64,000 nucleotides of DNA. Origin: Theodoxus fluviatilis (lineage: Eukaryota > Mollusca > Gastropoda > Cycloneritida > Neritidae). Location of the stretch: contig JAWQFJ010026552.1 of the NCBI GenBank assembly GCA_034096865.1, positions 1-64,000 of the forward strand, read 5' to 3'. The position numbers and the translations under genes were made by a program. Position 1 is the stretch's first letter; the number at the start of each line of letters is the position of its first letter. The notes under the pieces are model-generated. The model was not told the DNA's origin, did no database searches, and was given only the letters and a program-made list of their open reading frames with translations. Of this stretch, positions 62,022 to 64,000 are shown piece after piece.

Positions 62022-62395
62022 TATCCCCGGTGATCTGCTCTCTTACATCCACAACAATGCTTCTACCCTGTGTCAACGCTTTAAATTCCTTGCATTGAGT
62101 CGAACCTATGTTTTTGGAGCTGTTAATATTCTTCCATTATTCGATATCTTTGTGTTTTGCGTGCGGCCCTTAAGAAGCCCTCAGCGAAACGTTGGCATTG
62201 AGTGCGGAAATAAAATAAGAAGACAGAACAAACGGGAGCGTTTTTTAAAAACACATCCCGGTATGTACTTCCAGAAAGAGCTCTAGAATATCACATCAGC
62301 ACCAATAATGACACGAAAATAATGTCTCCGCAGTTAATTAGTAGGGGGCCTAACACTGCGAAGGAGCGACGATAGATGGGCGCATGACTGGATGG
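62022..62395. other. Unique sequence, possible retroelement end
   Basis: Around 62170-62195, TTAAGAAGCCCTCAGCGAAA followed by CGTTGG resembles the short 'CTGAAGAAG...CGAAACG' segment often seen at the ends of some retroelements. Weak resemblance only; no ORF supports it. Confidence 0.2.
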
Positions 62396-62738
62396 CTGGG
62401 TAGCTGCATGAAGCCTGCTGCTGAGAGCGGGGGTGGGTAGCTGCATGAAGCCTGCTGCTGAGAGCGGGGGTGGGGGGCTGCATGAAGCCTGCTGCTGAGA
62501 GCGGGGCTGGGTAGCTGCATGAAGCCTGCTGCTGAGAGCGGGGGTGGGGGGCTGCATGAAGCCTGCTGCTGAGAGCGGGGGTGGGTAGCTGCATGAAGCC
62601 TGCTGCTGAGAGAGGGGGTGGGGGACTGCTTGAAGCCTGCTGCTGAGAGCGGGGGTGGGGGCTGCATGAAGCCTGCTGCTGAGAGCGGGGGTGGGGGCTG
62701 CATGAATACTGCTGCTGAGAGCGGGGGTGGGGGGCTGA
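62396..62738. repeat. 37-bp minisatellite, about 9 copies
   Basis: Unit TAGCTGCATGAAGCCTGCTG plus CTGAGAGCGGGGGTGGG, with GGG/TAG variation. Some units are 36 bp. Repeat-derived frames run on the minus strand. Confidence 0.96.
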
Positions 62739-62869
62739 AGAGTTTGGGCATTTGAGTGAACAGACTGACAGATAAGCATGTCCCTGAAAAGAATTCACTG
62801 ACAAATGAATGGACACGCACACTCTTAGAGGAGAAGGACTGGGAGAGCGGGGAGAGGGGAGTGGGGAGG

Positions 62870-62890
62870 ATGGGGGGGGGGGGGGGGGAG
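62870..62890. repeat. Poly-G run
   Basis: About 20 bases of G with one flanking A. Confidence 0.9.
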
Positions 62891-63023
62891 GGAGGTGACG
62901 TGGGGTGGAAACCTATCTGGAAGTGGAGGGGATGATTGTGAGGGGATTCAGACTATCGTGAAAGTTACACCGGACGGTCTTTCCAGCCTTACGGCTTCCC
63001 GCAAGTGCTTGAAAGCAAATCTA

Positions 63024-63219
63024 CCATCGCACTGCTATCATACAACAGCAGTATGCCTCTACCCATCGCACTGCTGTCACACAACAGCAGTATGCCTCTA
63101 CCCATCGCACTGCTGTCACACAACAGCAGTATGCCTCTACCCATCGCACTGCTGTCACACAACAGCAGTATGCCTCTACCCATCGCACTGCTGTCATATA
63201 ACAGCAGTATGCCTCTACG
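63024..63219. repeat. 39-bp minisatellite, 5 copies, hairpin-bearing
   Basis: Unit CCCATCGCACTGCTGTCACA plus CAACAGCAGTATGCCTCTA at 63062, 63101, 63140 and 63179, with a slightly diverged unit before. Each unit has a perfect inverted repeat ACTGCTGT-CACACA-ACAGCAGT. The outer units differ only in the loop (CATACA, CATATA), so the stem is kept. Confidence 0.97.
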
Positions 63220-63262
63220 GTCAGCGTAACGGGCGGTGTACCGAGCAACTGCCTTGGGGTGT

Positions 63263-63463
63263 GGATGGATGGATTGAGTTTTACGGCCTATCAGCCTTTG
63301 TAGGCTATATAAGGCCATTAAGCACGAAAATTATCACTAGAACAGTTTAGAGTAAACGAGAATCAAGCCACGGTGTCCCTAGTTATTCGCCTCTTACGAA
63401 TCGCGTATAGGAGACGCGGTGGGTCAATTCTTACCCCGAGCCCACAGAGGGATAGGGGTGTGG
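63263..63463. mobile_element. Interspersed element copy B, apparently without array expansion
   Basis: GGAT repeats, then TTTTACGGCCTATCAGCC, TTTGTAGGCTATATAAGGCC, CACGGTGTCCCTAGTTATTC, GCCTCTTACGAATCGCG, GGAGACGCGGTGGGTCAATTC and CACAGAGGGATAGGGG. The hairpin AGCCT (63293-63297)/AGGCT (63302-63306) has an outer stem GGCCT (63285-63289)/AGGCC (63312-63316). It is the best single-copy reference for copies A, C and D. Confidence 0.7.
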
Positions 63464-63479
63464 CTGTTGTAGCTAGGCT

Positions 63480-63684
63480 GGCTTTAAAGAACTGTGATAC
63501 AATTTTTGATAGATTCTGAGTATTATTTTCTTCTATGAGTCGTACTAAATCTTCCTTGTTTTCGATAATTCTCCACTTATCTCTTCTGAGGTAATCTTTT
63601 AATTGCACATTTTTATACAGCGGAAGTACGTTGTAACCTTGAGTGGCCTTCACGGCTGATGAGTCCTTTGGATCCGCCCGCCCA
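63480..63684 (-). pseudogene. Short non-repetitive reading frame, probably transposon-derived
   Basis: On the minus strand, after ATGG repeats, the frame reads [19 protein letters not shown], then [20 protein letters not shown] and [15 protein letters not shown] before running into the antisense of copy B and stopping at 63363. It is Lys/Glu-rich and looks like real protein sequence rather than a repeat artefact, but I do not recognise a family. The start codons lie in the GGAT microsatellite, so the true N-terminus is unknown. The flanking element copies suggest a mobile-element origin. Confidence 0.35.
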
Positions 63685-63739
63685 TCCATCCATCCATCCA
63701 TCCATCCATCCATCCATCCATCCATCCATCCATCCATCC
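63685..63739. repeat. (ATCC)n microsatellite
   Basis: About 13 ATCC tetranucleotides. On the minus strand they are the GGAT end of element copies. Confidence 0.97.
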
Positions 63740-63832
63740 CTAAGTGCTTTGTGAATAACGAGGGAAATCGAGATGTGAATTTTGCCCTATCGCCCTTTAT
63801 GCTTTGAAGCCTCCGCGGGCTGATGGGCAGTG
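63740..63832 (-). mobile_element. Interspersed element fragment G
   Basis: Read on the minus strand: CCCATCAGCCCGCGGAGGCT, AAAGCATAAAGGGCGATAGG, ATCTCGATTTCCCTCGTTAT and TCACAAAGCAC. These follow the hairpin and then the CGGTGTCCCTAGTTATTCGCC core of copy B, with the middle deleted. The order is kept although identity is modest. Confidence 0.4.
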
Positions 63833-64000
63833 GGACTCGATATAATGGATTTGATGTGACTGATTAGATTAATTGTACTAGACTCCACTGTCGTGAAGTG
63901 TTTTATACTTTAGTAAAGATTGGTGTTTCTTAACGTTGTGGCCTTATATAGCCTGCAAGGCTGATAGGCCTTAAACTCACCCATCCATCCATCCATCCAT
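63833..64000 (-). mobile_element. Interspersed element copy E, truncated by the window end
   Basis: On the minus strand, GGATGG repeats are followed by TGAGTTTAAGGCCTATCAGC and CTTGCAGGCTATATAAGGCC, nearly identical to copy B. The hairpin loop is shortened to TGC with the AGCCT/AGGCT stem intact. Similarity fades toward 63850. The ATCC repeat continues past base 64000. Confidence 0.65.

Overview
The window is eukaryotic, non-coding and extremely repeat-rich. It has no recognisable intact protein-coding gene, no operon structure, and long dinucleotide and trinucleotide microsatellites. The only protein-level match I recognise is a decayed C-terminal end of a non-LTR retrotransposon (40052-40560, + strand), of a type common in marine invertebrates and especially molluscs. 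Together with the interspersed element described below, this suggests a metazoan, most likely a gastropod mollusc. That assignment is inference, not proof.

Layout. 1-995: unique sequence and a TC-rich stretch. 996-7807: a 14-bp minisatellite of about 6.8 kb, broken by a block of almost pure C (3345-4108) that looks like a sequence-quality problem. 7808-22400: mostly unique sequence with minisatellites of 45, 35, 19 and 29 bp and a small promoter-like CpG-rich spot near 19.9 kb. 22.8-26.1 kb: a 38-bp array inside an interspersed element, then a 29-bp array. 26-37 kb: mostly unique sequence with a MITE-like element (32653-33137). 37.1-39.5 kb: 37-bp and 12-bp arrays. 40.05-40.7 kb: the LINE remnant. 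43.8-48.4 kb: short arrays. 49.0-51.4 kb: a 26-bp array inside another copy of the same interspersed element. 54.5-63.2 kb: arrays of 34, 50, 21/42, 42, 37 and 39 bp. 63.26-64.0 kb: a cluster of further copies of the interspersed element, running off the window end. Roughly a third of the window is tandem repeat.

The main observation is a short interspersed element family. It has a GGAT/GGAA simple-repeat end, a conserved stem-loop (about GGCCTATCAGCCT-loop-AGGCTATATAAGGCC) and a CCCTAGTTATTCGCCTC core. At least five copies or fragments are here. In two of them, different internal segments have expanded into satellites: a 38-bp unit of about 31 copies at 22979-24170, and a 26-bp unit of about 86 copies at 49099-51337. 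The flanks of both arrays continue the element homology. A third, degenerate array of about 20 bp abuts another copy at 36.6 kb. The family therefore appears to be a repeated source of new satellites.

The many long open frames through the arrays arise because the repeat units lack stop codons. I do not treat them as genes. Secondary observations are four CTCF-like motifs, a promoter-like cluster with YY1-, GC-box- and NRF1-like sites, and arrays whose units each contain a palindrome or hairpin.
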